A stretch of 64,000 nt of DNA from NCBI RefSeq assembly GCF_000969445.1, contig NZ_JZEY01000054.1, positions 1,922,001-1,986,000 of the forward strand. The letters run 5' to 3'. The position numbers and the translations under genes are program-made. Below are positions 11,457-20,441 of this stretch, one piece after another (positions within the stretch are counted from its first letter, which is position 1; each line of letters opens with the position of its first letter). The stretch comes from Devosia chinhatensis. Its GTDB lineage: Bacteria; Pseudomonadota; Alphaproteobacteria; Rhizobiales; Devosiaceae. The notes under the pieces were generated by a model. That model was not told the origin of the DNA and did not search any database. It worked only from the letters and a program-made list of their open reading frames with translations.

Positions 11457-12331
11457 GATTTGTCGGGATCTTCGGTGATGTTGGGTCGGATAGCGACAAC
11501 CGTATCGATACGCAAATCGATGATCGCGACGTCACGGTCGAGCAATTGGTAATCGTTCTGATAGGCCACGAGCCTTTGTAGCGCCTGGGCAACACCCTGC
11601 TCGGGCAATTGCACCCGCAGTCCGGTATCGTAGATCATGTCCCACCGGCGGTCCGCAATGCGCGAAAGCGCCACCAGCCCATCCTGTAACTGCGGAACCA
11701 TATCCAGCGCGCGGATCATCACCAGCGCGTCGTCCGCAGCACCATCACCGATCACGAGCGGCAGCTCGCCATAGGCGCCGCCATCCTCTCCGATCTGCTC
11801 GCCCCGGCCGTCGATCAGGAAGGTCACTCCGTCAACACGCCAGCGTGCCACCGCCTCTTTTTCGGTAATGTTGACGGTAACGTCGCCCGGATAGGTCTTG
11901 CGCACTGTAACGCTTGCCACTGCCGGCAAATCTGCGATCCGCTGACGCGCTTCTTCCACATCGAAACCGAGCGTCGACGTATGTGGCGCGATACCCAGAG
12001 CATCGAAGATAGATTGCTCGGAGGTTAGGGTTTGGCCCGAGATCGAGATTTCTCCGATGGCGAGGCCGGCCTGCGCGAAATTGCCCTGGGCCAGGTCTCC
12101 GACCGTGGCTGCCATGACGCCGATCGGCTCGCGAACCTGATAGACGGCGACAGCGGCAGCCGTAAGGGCCATGGCCATAAGAGCCCGGCGGATCAGCCTG
12201 CCATGCAGGACAAAGGCGCGGTTGACACGATTGGCGATGCGCCTGTGGGGAGAGCGGGCAGGAACAGGCAATGCGCGCGGATGCACCATCTGCGCGCCGG
12301 CGAGAAAGGCCTCGCTCTTTACCTGTTGCAA
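11453..12331 (-). CDS. ftsQ: Cell division protein FtsQ
   Basis: 292 residues from a TTG start that overlaps the 3' end of ddlB by 13 bases. A basic cytoplasmic N-terminus is followed by one membrane segment (about residues 48-65, [19 protein letters not shown]) and a periplasmic POTRA domain ([18 protein letters not shown]) plus the FtsQ domain. It is a bitopic scaffold that links FtsA/FtsZ to FtsL, FtsI and FtsW in the divisome. An in-frame later start (M15) is possible but would only shorten the cytoplasmic tail. Confidence 0.93.
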   Translation of the reverse strand: MQQVKSEAFLAGAQMVHPRALPVPARSPHRRIANRVNRAFVLHGRLIRRALMAMALTAAAVAVYQVREPIGVMAATVGDLAQGNFAQAGLAIGEISISGQTLTSEQSIFDALGIAPHTSTLGFDVEEARQRIADLPAVASVTVRKTYPGDVTVNITEKEAVARWRVDGVTFLIDGRGEQIGEDGGAYGELPLVIGDGAADDALVMIRALDMVPQLQDGLVALSRIADRRWDMIYDTGLRVQLPEQGVAQALQRLVAYQNDYQLLDRDVAIIDLRIDTVVAIRPNITEDPDKS

Positions 12332-13239
12332 CTCGCGTCCTCCACCATCCAGGAGACCAGATCTTCAAAGCTATGGCCTGCATACGCGGCCTGCTCGGGT
12401 GCCAGTGAGGTCGGCGTCATGCCTGGCTGGGTGTTGATTTCCAGACAGACCAGTTCACCGTCTTCACCAGCGGCGTCGTTGTAGCGGAAGTCAGTCCGCG
12501 TGACGCCGCGACAGCCGAGCGCCGCATGCGCAGCCAAGCTAAGTTTTTGCACTTTGTCGTAAATTTTGGGTTTAACTTCCGCCGGAAGGATGTGCCGGGA
12601 GCCGCCCTGCACATACTTGGCCTCATAATTATAAAAGCTCAGGTCGGTCACGATTTCAGTGACCGGCAGGGCTACGTCGCCCATGACGGCACAAGTGAGT
12701 TCACGCCCAGGAATATAGCGTTCCACCATCACTTCCTCGCCGCCCGTCCAGTCTTCCCCCAGGATTTCCTGGGGCGGGTGCGACTGGTCGGATTTGACGA
12801 TGATGACACCGAAGCTGGACCCGTCTGAAATCGGCTTCACCACATAGGGTGGCGCCATGACATGACCGCGCCCGACTTCGGACCGACTGACGATCAGGTG
12901 ATCGGTGACCGGAATGCCGGCCGACTTGAGCATGATCTTGGCCTGGTGCTTGTCGAGCGCGAGAGCCGAGGCCAGAACGCCCGAATGGGTATAGGGAATG
13001 CGAAGGAACTCGAGTACGCCCTGTATCGTCCCATCCTCGCCGTAGCGGCCGTGCAGCGCATTGAAGGCGACATCGGGGGCGATGTCGCGCAATCGTTCGG
13101 CGACGTCGTAGCCGACATCGATCTCCGTCACGCGATATCCCGCCCGCCGCAGGGCCTCCGCACAGCCTTTTCCGGTGCTGAGGGAAACCGGACGTTCGTT
13201 GGAAAGCCCGCCCATCAGGACGGCAACATGCTTGCTCAT
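12319..13239 (-). CDS. ddl: D-alanine--D-alanine ligase
   Basis: 306 residues, ATP-grasp enzyme that makes the D-Ala-D-Ala dipeptide used by MurF. It starts [21 protein letters not shown] with the family GG-x-S-x-E-x-x-VS pattern (here SNERPVS), has the central ATP-grasp strand [11 protein letters not shown], and ends with the Mg-binding [11 protein letters not shown]. The start overlaps the murC stop by 4 bases (ATGA). In most Hyphomicrobiales murB lies between murC and ddl; here the two are directly fused by overlap, so murB is missing from the cluster. Confidence 0.96.
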   Translation of the reverse strand: MSKHVAVLMGGLSNERPVSLSTGKGCAEALRRAGYRVTEIDVGYDVAERLRDIAPDVAFNALHGRYGEDGTIQGVLEFLRIPYTHSGVLASALALDKHQAKIMLKSAGIPVTDHLIVSRSEVGRGHVMAPPYVVKPISDGSSFGVIIVKSDQSHPPQEILGEDWTGGEEVMVERYIPGRELTCAVMGDVALPVTEIVTDLSFYNYEAKYVQGGSRHILPAEVKPKIYDKVQKLSLAAHAALGCRGVTRTDFRYNDAAGEDGELVCLEINTQPGMTPTSLAPEQAAYAGHSFEDLVSWMVEDASCNR

Positions 13240-14654
13240 TTCGGCTCTGCCCCGATCAGCTCACCGAGCTCTGCCGGCAATGCAGCCGCCCATTGGGTAA
13301 TATTGCCGGCGCCCAGGCAAACCACGTAATCACCGTCTTCGACACGACTGGCCAGCAGAGGCGCCAGTGCTTCCGGACGGTCGATCACGCGCGCATCGCG
13401 ATGGCCGCGCGCCATGATCCGGTTGACCAGTTCCTCATGCGTTACACCGGCAATGGGCTGCTCGCCCGCTGCATAAATGGGCGCGACGATCACGGTGTCG
13501 GCGTCGTTGAAGCACGCGGCGAAGTCATCAAAGAGATCATTGACGCGGCTATAGCGATGCGGCTGCACCACGGCGATCACCTCACGGCGAGCAGACTGCC
13601 GTGCCGCCTTGAGCACGGCAGCGATCTCAACCGGATGATGCCCGTAATCATCGATTACCGTCACCCCTCCAACCTCACCAGTCTTGGTGAACCTGCGCTT
13701 GACGCCGGTAAAGCCCTTGAGCCCGCGCCGGATCGCTTCTGCCGGCACATGCAATTGATCGGCCACGGCGATGGCGGCCACGGCGTTCAGCGCATTATGG
13801 ATACCGGGCATGGGCAATTCGAGCCCATCGATGCGCAGCTGCGTCTGCCGGATGCGGTCGCGTATCTCCACCGAGAAATGCTGCACCCCGTCGCGGTTTT
13901 CGAGATCGATCAGACGGACATCGGCCTGCGGATTGCGGCCATAGGTGATCACGCGACGGTCGCGGATTTCGCCGACCAGGGCCTGCACCACAGGATGGTC
14001 GAGACACATCACGGCAAAACCATAGAACGGTACGTTTTCCACGAACTGGTGGAAGGCGCGCTTGACCCCTTCGAAGTCGCCGTAATGATCAAGGTGCTCG
14101 GCATCGATATTGGTCACGACGGCGACGTCGGCAGGCAGCTTGACGAAGGTGCCGTCGCTTTCGTCGGCCTCAACCACCATCCACTCACCGCCGCCCAACC
14201 GGGCATTGGTGCCATAAGCATTGATGATGCCGCCATTGATCACCGTGGGATCGAGATTGCCGGCATCCAGCAATGTCGCCACCAGCGTCGTCGTCGTGGT
14301 CTTGCCGTGGGTGCCGCCAATGGCGATAGCGGTCTTGAACCGCATGATTTCGGCCAGCATTTCGGCGCGCCGCACAATCGGGAGAGCCTTTGCCCGCGCC
14401 GCCATCAGCTCAGGATTGTCGCGCTTGATGGCCGAGGAGACCACCACGACCTCGGCCTTGCCCAGGTTTTCCCCGTTCTGGCCGATCTCAACCTTGATCC
14501 CCATGTCGCGCAGGCGCTGCACATTTGGATTGAGGGCCGCATCCGACCCCTGAACGATATACCCCTGATTGTGCAGGATTTCGGCTATACCGCTCATGCC
14601 GATACCGCCGATACCTATGAAATGGACCGGCCCCATATTGCGCGGCATCTTCAT
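13236..14654 (-). CDS. murC: UDP-N-acetylmuramate--L-alanine ligase MurC
   Basis: 472 residues. It adds the first amino acid, L-Ala, to UDP-MurNAc in the cytosol. The N-terminal Rossmann region has [16 protein letters not shown], the ATP-binding GTHGKTTTT motif lies near residue 113, and the Mur ligase centre carries EADESDGTF and the [11 protein letters not shown] motif. The C-terminal domain has [10 protein letters not shown]. Length is normal. Overlaps of 4 bases with murG upstream and ddl downstream show tight translational coupling. Confidence 0.97.
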   Translation of the reverse strand: MKMPRNMGPVHFIGIGGIGMSGIAEILHNQGYIVQGSDAALNPNVQRLRDMGIKVEIGQNGENLGKAEVVVVSSAIKRDNPELMAARAKALPIVRRAEMLAEIMRFKTAIAIGGTHGKTTTTTLVATLLDAGNLDPTVINGGIINAYGTNARLGGGEWMVVEADESDGTFVKLPADVAVVTNIDAEHLDHYGDFEGVKRAFHQFVENVPFYGFAVMCLDHPVVQALVGEIRDRRVITYGRNPQADVRLIDLENRDGVQHFSVEIRDRIRQTQLRIDGLELPMPGIHNALNAVAAIAVADQLHVPAEAIRRGLKGFTGVKRRFTKTGEVGGVTVIDDYGHHPVEIAAVLKAARQSARREVIAVVQPHRYSRVNDLFDDFAACFNDADTVIVAPIYAAGEQPIAGVTHEELVNRIMARGHRDARVIDRPEALAPLLASRVEDGDYVVCLGAGNITQWAAALPAELGELIGAEPK

Positions 14655-15769
14655 GATTTGGGTCCTTTTTCAATCTGCATCGGCTTGCCCGCCAAGGTCT
14701 CGGCGAGGTCTGCCAGTTTTTCTACCGCCTTGGGCTGCCCGAGGGTGCGCGCGACATCCGAGGCCCTTTGCAGTTGCGCGGGGTCGGTCAAGAGCTCGTG
14801 AAGGCGAGTGGCAAGCGATTGCGGTGAAAGCGTGGCCTGTTCCATCACCCAGCCGCCCCCACCCTGTTCGAGAAAGAGCGCATTGTGCTTCTGGTCGGCA
14901 TCGAGCGATCCGGGCAGCGGGATGAGGATGGCCGGACGACCAAGCACGGCCAGCTCGGTTACCGTCGATGCTCCCGCGCGACAGATGACCAGATGCGCCC
15001 CTGCGATACGGTCCGGCAGGTCGGGAATAAAGCTGGCGATTTCCACGCTGGTACGCGAGCGCCGATAGCTGTCGGCCACCTTGTCCACGTCTTCGGGACG
15101 TGCCTGCTGCACGATCTGCAAGCGCTTGCGCACGTCCTGTGGCAGAAGTGCTATGGCTTCGGGCACCAGATCGGAGAGAACGCGTGCACCCTGACTGCCG
15201 CCGGTCACGACGAGCCTGATAACGCCCTGGCCATCCAAAGTTGGATAAGGTGTGCCGATCACAGCCTGCACGCGGTCCCGAACCGGATTACCGGTCAGGA
15301 CCTTATCGAGGCCCTTCTGATCGGCGAACTTTGTCTCCGGAAAGCTCATGGCCAACATGTCGGCAAAGCGGGCCAGGGCCCGGTTAGCACGGCCCATCAC
15401 CGCATTCTGCTCATGCAGGATGCCTGGAATGCCCAGGACATTGGCGGCGATGAACGGCGGGAACGTCGGATACCCGCCAAAGCCGATCACGGCATCGGGC
15501 CGTATGGCCCGTAGCTTTGCATGCGCCGTGGCCATGCCCCGAAGTATGGTCAGGCCGACCGGAACAAGCCGGAGAGGGTTCTTGCCCGAGGGCGTTGCCG
15601 ACGGAATGATATGGACCTGCCGGGCGGGGAAGTCAGCGCCATAGCTCTCGACGCGATGATCGGTCATAAGCTCGACCGCATGGCCGCGCCGCAGCAGTTC
15701 CTGGGCCAGCGCCATGGCCGGGAAGAGGTGACCGCCTGTACCGCCGGCCATAAGGACAAATGTTTTCAT
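14651..15769 (-). CDS. murG: Lipid II synthase MurG
   Basis: 372 residues. Peripheral inner-membrane GT28 glycosyltransferase that adds GlcNAc to lipid I to make lipid II. The acceptor-site loop [10 protein letters not shown] lies at residues 9-18, and a second glycine-rich loop, GGSQGARVL, is in the C-terminal half with the donor site [17 protein letters not shown] and the [14 protein letters not shown] region. The start overlaps ftsW by 4 bases and the stop overlaps murC by 4. Confidence 0.97.
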   Translation of the reverse strand: MKTFVLMAGGTGGHLFPAMALAQELLRRGHAVELMTDHRVESYGADFPARQVHIIPSATPSGKNPLRLVPVGLTILRGMATAHAKLRAIRPDAVIGFGGYPTFPPFIAANVLGIPGILHEQNAVMGRANRALARFADMLAMSFPETKFADQKGLDKVLTGNPVRDRVQAVIGTPYPTLDGQGVIRLVVTGGSQGARVLSDLVPEAIALLPQDVRKRLQIVQQARPEDVDKVADSYRRSRTSVEIASFIPDLPDRIAGAHLVICRAGASTVTELAVLGRPAILIPLPGSLDADQKHNALFLEQGGGGWVMEQATLSPQSLATRLHELLTDPAQLQRASDVARTLGQPKAVEKLADLAETLAGKPMQIEKGPKS

Positions 15770-16932
15770 TCTGCGGGCGCTACCACGGCACTGCGGTATG
15801 AGGGAAGCCCGGTTGCCATGCGCTCTTCAGGCTTGGTTCGGGTCAGCGCCAGCATCAGGCCCATGCCGAAAGCCACGGCCAGCATGGAGGTACCGCCGTA
15901 GGAAACGAAGGGCAGCGTCATGCCCTTGGGCGGGATGAGGTTGAGGTTCACCGCCAGGTTGATGCCCGATTGCATCGCAAACTGCACCGCAATGGTAGAT
16001 GCAGCCAATCTCGCGAAGAGGCTGGTCTGGCGTTGTGCGGCGACCATGGCCCGGACGACGATGAAGCCGATCAGTCCGACAAGGCCCATGCAGAACAGAA
16101 TACCGAATTCTCCGGCCGCCGCGCTGAATACATAGTCGGCATGCGCGTCAGGGATCAGCTTCTTGGCCAGGGATTCACCCGGTCCGCGACCAAACCAGCC
16201 ACCCTCCATCAAAGACTGCAACGCCCGATCGATCTGATAGGTATTGCCGCCGCCATCGGGGTTGAGGAAGGTATCGATACGACGCGCAAAGTGCGGGAAG
16301 AAGACATAGGCGCCCACCAGCAGGGCGCCACCGGCACCGGCGAGCCCAATGATGATCCACCAGGAAATACCCGAAAAGAACAGCAGCACCGCCCAGGTCG
16401 CCAGCACCAGTGCCGTCTGCCCGATATCGGGTTGAAGCAGCAAGGCGCCGACAATGGCCGCCATGATTGCCGTGGCGATCAGCCGTCCGGGCACGTTGCG
16501 ATGGATCATGTATTCGGAAAAGAGCCAGGCTCCGATTACCGCAAAAGCTGGCTTGACGAATTCGGACGGCTGCAACGACTGTCCGGCCAGCGACAGCCAG
16601 CGCCGCGCGCCCTTCACCTCGGTACCAAACCGCAGGGTCGCCCAAAGCATGAGCACCATCACGATCAGCACACCCAGCGCAGCAAAGCGCGCCTGACGCT
16701 GGCTCATCAGCGACGTGACGACCATGACAGGCACGGCGAGGAGAGCGAACAGGGCGTGACGGATGACGAAGTGCCACTCGTCGAGCCCGATACGCTCGGC
16801 CACCGCCGGGCTGGCGCCGAAACTAAGCACGACCCCCACTGTCAGAAGCATGATCAGTGCGCCAAGCAATTCCTTGTCGATCGACCACCACCATTCTGCG
16901 AGCGGGGTTTTTTCGGCGCGGGAAAACATCAT
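15766..16932 (-). CDS. ftsW: Septal peptidoglycan polymerase FtsW
   Basis: 388 residues, SEDS family, about ten membrane segments. It polymerises lipid II at the septum with FtsI. The family pattern QPDIGQTALV lies in the middle, a large periplasmic loop carries GRGPGESLAKKLIPDAHADYVF, and the tail has NLIPPKGMTLPFVSYGG. It is the first gene of the distal dcw block because murD, normally upstream, is absent. A strong terminator lies 107 bases upstream, so a promoter must lie in 16933-17039. A cytoplasmic N-terminus of about 25 residues precedes the first membrane segment. Confidence 0.96.
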   Translation of the reverse strand: MMFSRAEKTPLAEWWWSIDKELLGALIMLLTVGVVLSFGASPAVAERIGLDEWHFVIRHALFALLAVPVMVVTSLMSQRQARFAALGVLIVMVLMLWATLRFGTEVKGARRWLSLAGQSLQPSEFVKPAFAVIGAWLFSEYMIHRNVPGRLIATAIMAAIVGALLLQPDIGQTALVLATWAVLLFFSGISWWIIIGLAGAGGALLVGAYVFFPHFARRIDTFLNPDGGGNTYQIDRALQSLMEGGWFGRGPGESLAKKLIPDAHADYVFSAAAGEFGILFCMGLVGLIGFIVVRAMVAAQRQTSLFARLAASTIAVQFAMQSGINLAVNLNLIPPKGMTLPFVSYGGTSMLAVAFGMGLMLALTRTKPEERMATGLPSYRSAVVAPAE

Positions 16933-17039
16933 GGGAAAGCCGATACTCGATACAAACTGTCTCGAATTGTAAGCGGCTTTGGTTACCGATTTGCCAAGGG
17001 TTTTGCGTTTTGCGACTCGTCGCCCGGCTGGCGTAAGTC
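16933..17039 (-). promoter_or_regulatory. Inferred promoter region of the ftsW-to-ftsA block
   Basis: This gap follows a strong minus-strand terminator and precedes seven overlapping essential genes, so it should contain a start site. A TTGGCA element and a TACAAT element can be read on the minus strand, but their spacing (20 bases) is not ideal, so I do not assign exact boxes. Confidence 0.35.
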
Positions 17040-17067
17040 AAAAAAAGACCCCGGACAGACCGGGGTC
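17040..17067 (-). terminator. Terminator after the DUF4394 gene
   Basis: On the minus strand a perfect 8-bp stem, GACCCCGG with CCGGGGTC, closes a TCTGT loop and is followed by seven T. It lies 70 bases after the DUF4394 stop and isolates ftsW from upstream transcription. Confidence 0.92.
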
Positions 17068-17137
17068 GAAACTGCCAAGGTTTCAGGTGGGGACGAAGTA
17101 CCCGGTTGGGTCCGGGTATCAATATTATGCCAAGCGC

Positions 17138-17929
17138 TTACGGCAGGATGGCGATATCGGAGATCATGCCATCGACGCCCTCGATCTCTCCCCAGGCTTC
17201 GGCGGCGCCGGTTTCGAGATCGACGGTGTGCAGGACATTGTCCACCACCAGGTAAGCGGTGTTTTCGAGCTCGGCGGTTGCAGCAATGTCGAAGGCATAG
17301 GTCGAACCACCTTCGACACCAAGCTTGCCGATGGCGGCAAGCGTGCCGTCATTGGGCGAGACCTGCTGCAGCAGGGCGACGATGGTAGCGTCGATGTCAA
17401 ACATCTTGGTGGCTTCGGGCGTGCCGATGGAATTAGTATACGCGGCGGCCACGACTGCGGGCGTCTCGCCTTCATGCATATCGCCGGCTTCAAAAGCGAG
17501 CGAACCGTCGACGGTCACCATGCCATCATCGACATTGACGCGGTGGTTGGTGCCATCGGTGCCCATCAGACGCAGGCGATCAGCGACCGGATTGAAGTCC
17601 ACAATAGCGCCTTCATAGCTCGGCAGCTTTTCGGACAGCGTCGACTTCATGGTTGCTTCGCCAGTCGCGGTATCGATGGTCACCACTTCGCCCGAAAGCG
17701 TCACGCCATACAGCCACTGATCCGCCGGGCGCACGTCGATGCCGGCCAGACCGTCAACGCCAGTGACATCCATCGTGCCGGAAACGGCGCGGGTCTCGGT
17801 ATCGAACATCACCAGCGTCGTGCCATTCACGAGGCCGACAGCGGGAGCAGCATAGGCAGCACTTGCCAACAGACCGGTGGCACCCAGGACAAGGCCGGCG
17901 CGCAGGACGAGAAGGGAAGATTTGGTCAT
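17138..17929 (-). CDS. DUF4394 secreted protein, partner of the adjacent sigma/anti-sigma pair
   Basis: 263 residues from ATG 17929, which has a GAGGAG ribosome site; the frame is open further upstream but that part reads as the opposite strand of the sigma gene. A Sec signal (MTKSSLLVLRAGLVLGATGL to SAAYA) is followed by repeated strand motifs such as LVMFDTETRAVSG, LYGVTLSGEVVTID and DFNPVADRLRLMG, the beta-propeller-like pattern of DUF4394. Such proteins often sit beside RskA-type anti-sigma factors, and this one diverges from the sigma gene with 161 bases between. Its function is unknown; it may be an exported target of the sigma factor. Confidence 0.85.
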   Translation of the reverse strand: MTKSSLLVLRAGLVLGATGLLASAAYAAPAVGLVNGTTLVMFDTETRAVSGTMDVTGVDGLAGIDVRPADQWLYGVTLSGEVVTIDTATGEATMKSTLSEKLPSYEGAIVDFNPVADRLRLMGTDGTNHRVNVDDGMVTVDGSLAFEAGDMHEGETPAVVAAAYTNSIGTPEATKMFDIDATIVALLQQVSPNDGTLAAIGKLGVEGGSTYAFDIAATAELENTAYLVVDNVLHTVDLETGAAEAWGEIEGVDGMISDIAILP

Positions 17930-18090
17930 TTGAACGTCTCCTCTGTGGGCGCCTCCGGGCGCCGTTACAAAGGGGGTACACATGGGAGGCACCCTGCAGA
18001 TGCACCGGGACGAAAAAAAATCGCGCTGCATCCACAATGGGCCATACGCGGGTAATCGACAGGAGTGCCAAATAAAGCCATCCTGCCAAA

Positions 18091-18633
18091 ATGACCGTTC
18101 TCGAAACGCCCGAAGCCTTGATCCTGGACATTGCCAGGGGTAACCGCCACGCACTTGCGCGTCTCTTCGAGGCCGAGGCTGGCCGTCTGTTGGCAATTGC
18201 GCAGCGTCTGCTGCGCCGCCGCGACCTGGCCGAGGAAGCTGTGCAGGAAACATTTCTGTCCGTCTGGCGGACGGCGACCGGCTTTGATCCGCAGCGCGGC
18301 ACGGCACGCGGCTGGCTGACCGTCATGGTGCGCAACCGTGCCCTCAACATGCTCCGCGACGGCGCTCGCATTGATTATGAGGATGGTGAGAAGCTGGCGG
18401 AACTGGGCGATCGTGCCAGCGATGCGCGTGATGCCTTCGAGGCGCTCTCGATCAAGGATGCCATTCGCCATTGTCTGTCGTCACTCGATGCACCCAAGCG
18501 CGAAGCCATCCTGCTCTGCTATGTGACCGGCCTTAATCACGGCGAGGCTGCCGCCACCATGAATGTGCCGCTGGGGACCGTAAAATCCTGGGTGCGGCGC
18601 GGCGTCAGCGCTCTGCAGGAGTGCCTGTCATGA
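18091..18633 (+). CDS. ECF-type RNA polymerase sigma factor (SigK-like)
   Basis: 180 residues. Region 2 (residues about 20-85) carries RDLAEEAVQETFLSVWR, the core-binding and -10 recognition part; region 4 (about 125-178) carries the LNHGEAAATMNVPLGTVKSWVRRG helix-turn-helix for -35 recognition. It overlaps the next gene, an RskA-type anti-sigma factor, by 4 bases (ATGA), the usual arrangement that balances the two proteins. The pair is on the plus strand inside a minus-strand cell-wall cluster, exactly where murD is normally found. The signal it responds to cannot be read from sequence. Confidence 0.93.
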   Translation: MTVLETPEALILDIARGNRHALARLFEAEAGRLLAIAQRLLRRRDLAEEAVQETFLSVWRTATGFDPQRGTARGWLTVMVRNRALNMLRDGARIDYEDGEKLAELGDRASDARDAFEALSIKDAIRHCLSSLDAPKREAILLCYVTGLNHGEAAATMNVPLGTVKSWVRRGVSALQECLS

Positions 18634-19334
18634 CGCCCGAGGACATCGAACGCATCGGCGAATATGCCCTGGACCTGTTGGATGGCGCGGAGCGCGCCGC
18701 CTTCAAAGGCCGCCTCGCAGCAGAGCCCGAACTGGTCGCCGCGCTGGATAAATTCCGCACACACCTCGAAAAACTGGATGATACCGCGGGGAGCATTGCA
18801 CCCGACCCGGCGCTCTGGGACCGTATCGCACTGCACTTGGACGGCGTTTCGCCCGCCAATCCTCTGCACCCTGCGGCGCCTGTTGCCGCAAATGACAATC
18901 GCTGGATGCGCCGCATGGCCCTGGCGGCAAGTGTCGTCGTCTCGCTCGGCGTCGGATACCTGGCGGGCACGATGCTCACGAGTCAGCGGCAGCCCGTGAT
19001 GATTGCGGTGCTTCTGACAGAAGACGGCGGCGCACAGCCAGCGGCCATCATCGAAGCCTATGCCGACGACTCGGTGCAGCTTGTGCCGCTGGAGCGGTTC
19101 ATCCTGCCAGAAGATCGCGTGTTCGAAGTCTGGACGCTGCCGGACGCGGAAACCGGCCCGGTATCGCTGGGCATTTTCGAGGAGCCGCAGACGCTGCGCC
19201 TCGCTGGCGCCGGGCTGCCACCGGCCCAGGCAGGTCAATTGTATGAGATCACGCTGGAGCCCGAGGGCGGTTCGCCCACCGGCCGGCCCACAGGCCCCAT
19301 CCTCGTCAAGGGTTTTGCCCGCCCGCCGCTCTAG
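18630..19334 (+). CDS. Membrane anti-sigma factor, RskA/SigK family
   Basis: 234 residues from ATG 18630, chosen over GTG 18621 because the AGGAG at 18617-18621 is correctly spaced for the ATG. An N-terminal sigma-binding helical part ([21 protein letters not shown]), one membrane segment (about residues 95-115, [20 protein letters not shown]) and a periplasmic RskA C-terminal domain ([18 protein letters not shown], then [20 protein letters not shown]) are visible. It should hold the sigma factor at the membrane until a periplasmic signal triggers its release or cleavage. Its stop codon shares a CTAG with the mraY stop codon on the other strand. Confidence 0.92.
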   Translation: MTPEDIERIGEYALDLLDGAERAAFKGRLAAEPELVAALDKFRTHLEKLDDTAGSIAPDPALWDRIALHLDGVSPANPLHPAAPVAANDNRWMRRMALAASVVVSLGVGYLAGTMLTSQRQPVMIAVLLTEDGGAQPAAIIEAYADDSVQLVPLERFILPEDRVFEVWTLPDAETGPVSLGIFEEPQTLRLAGAGLPPAQAGQLYEITLEPEGGSPTGRPTGPILVKGFARPPL

Positions 19335-20416
19335 CGCAGCTTGAGGCTGGACAAGCCGATCAGCGCCAACACGAAGGAAATGATCCAGAAGCGGATCACC
19401 ACCTGGCTTTCGGTCCATCCCATATGCTCGAAATGGTGATGGATCGGCGCCATTCGGAAGACGCGTTTGCCCGTGAGCTTGAACGACGTCACCTGCACAA
19501 TCACCGAAACAGTTTCGAGCACGAACAGTCCGCCGATAATGGCCAGGACGATTTCATGCTTGGTCGCGACAGCAATGGCACCGAGCGCACCGCCCAAGGC
19601 GAGCGAACCGGTGTCGCCCATGAAAATCTGGGCAGGAGGCGCGTTGAACCACAAAAAGCCCAGGCCGGCACCGATCAGTGCGCCACACACCACGGCAAGC
19701 TCCGCCGTACCCGGTACTGCGTTGAGCAGCAGATAATCGGCATAGTTCTGCGAACCCACGAGATAGGCGATAAGTCCGAAACAGGCGGCAGCCACCATGA
19801 CCGGCACAATAGCGAGCCCGTCGAGGCCGTCAGTGAGATTGACAGAATTACCCGCCGCCACAACCACGAACCCACCGAACAGGATGTAGAAATAGCCCAG
19901 GTTCAGTGCCAAGTCCTTGACGAACGGAAAGAGCAGCGAGGTGCCGTAGGCGCCCTGTGCGAGTTGGGAAATGGCAAAGGCCGCGACGCCGCCGATCAGT
20001 GCCTCCAAAAGCAACCGCTGCTTGGAGCCAAAGCCGGTATGGCTCATACGTTTAACCTTGAGATAGTCGTCGTAAAACCCGATGGCACCGAAGCCCACGG
20101 TGACGAACAAAACTACCCAGACATAGCCATTGGTCAGGTTCGACCACAATAGCGTCGAGATCACTGCACCCGAGAGGATCATCAGGCCACCCATTGTGGG
20201 GGTACCCTTCTTGGTCAGCAGGTGACCGGCCGGCCCATCCTCGCGGATCGGTTGGCCGCGGCCCTGCTTGACGCGCAGCAGCGCGATCATGCCCGGACCG
20301 AACAGAAACACGAAGAACAACGCGGTCACCACCGCTCCCGCCGTGCGGAAGGTGATGTAGCGGAAGACGTTGAAGGCGGTGAATTGTTCGCCCAGCTGGC
20401 CGAGGAAATAGAGCAT
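19331..20416 (-). CDS. mraY: Phospho-MurNAc-pentapeptide transferase MraY
   Basis: 361 residues, ten or so membrane segments. It transfers phospho-MurNAc-pentapeptide to undecaprenyl phosphate to make lipid I. Motifs are KKGTPTMGG, the Mg-binding [18 protein letters not shown] and the C-terminal [13 protein letters not shown]. It lies 25 bases after murF. The next gene downstream on this strand should be murD, but transcription here runs into a convergent anti-sigma gene; the two stop codons overlap in one CTAG palindrome, with no terminator visible between them. Confidence 0.97.
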   Translation of the reverse strand: MLYFLGQLGEQFTAFNVFRYITFRTAGAVVTALFFVFLFGPGMIALLRVKQGRGQPIREDGPAGHLLTKKGTPTMGGLMILSGAVISTLLWSNLTNGYVWVVLFVTVGFGAIGFYDDYLKVKRMSHTGFGSKQRLLLEALIGGVAAFAISQLAQGAYGTSLLFPFVKDLALNLGYFYILFGGFVVVAAGNSVNLTDGLDGLAIVPVMVAAACFGLIAYLVGSQNYADYLLLNAVPGTAELAVVCGALIGAGLGFLWFNAPPAQIFMGDTGSLALGGALGAIAVATKHEIVLAIIGGLFVLETVSVIVQVTSFKLTGKRVFRMAPIHHHFEHMGWTESQVVIRFWIISFVLALIGLSSLKLR

Positions 20417-20441
20417 TCTGATCCGCTATTGGCTTGGTGTT

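Noticed and set aside
12319..13329. Long open frames opposite ddl, murC, murF and others
   Set aside because: They mirror real genes in high-GC DNA and show no family motifs; the sense frames have complete catalytic signatures.
17930..18307. Upstream extension of the DUF4394 frame to 18307
   Set aside because: The added 126 residues read antisense to the sigma gene, and a signal peptide with a good ribosome site starts at 17929.
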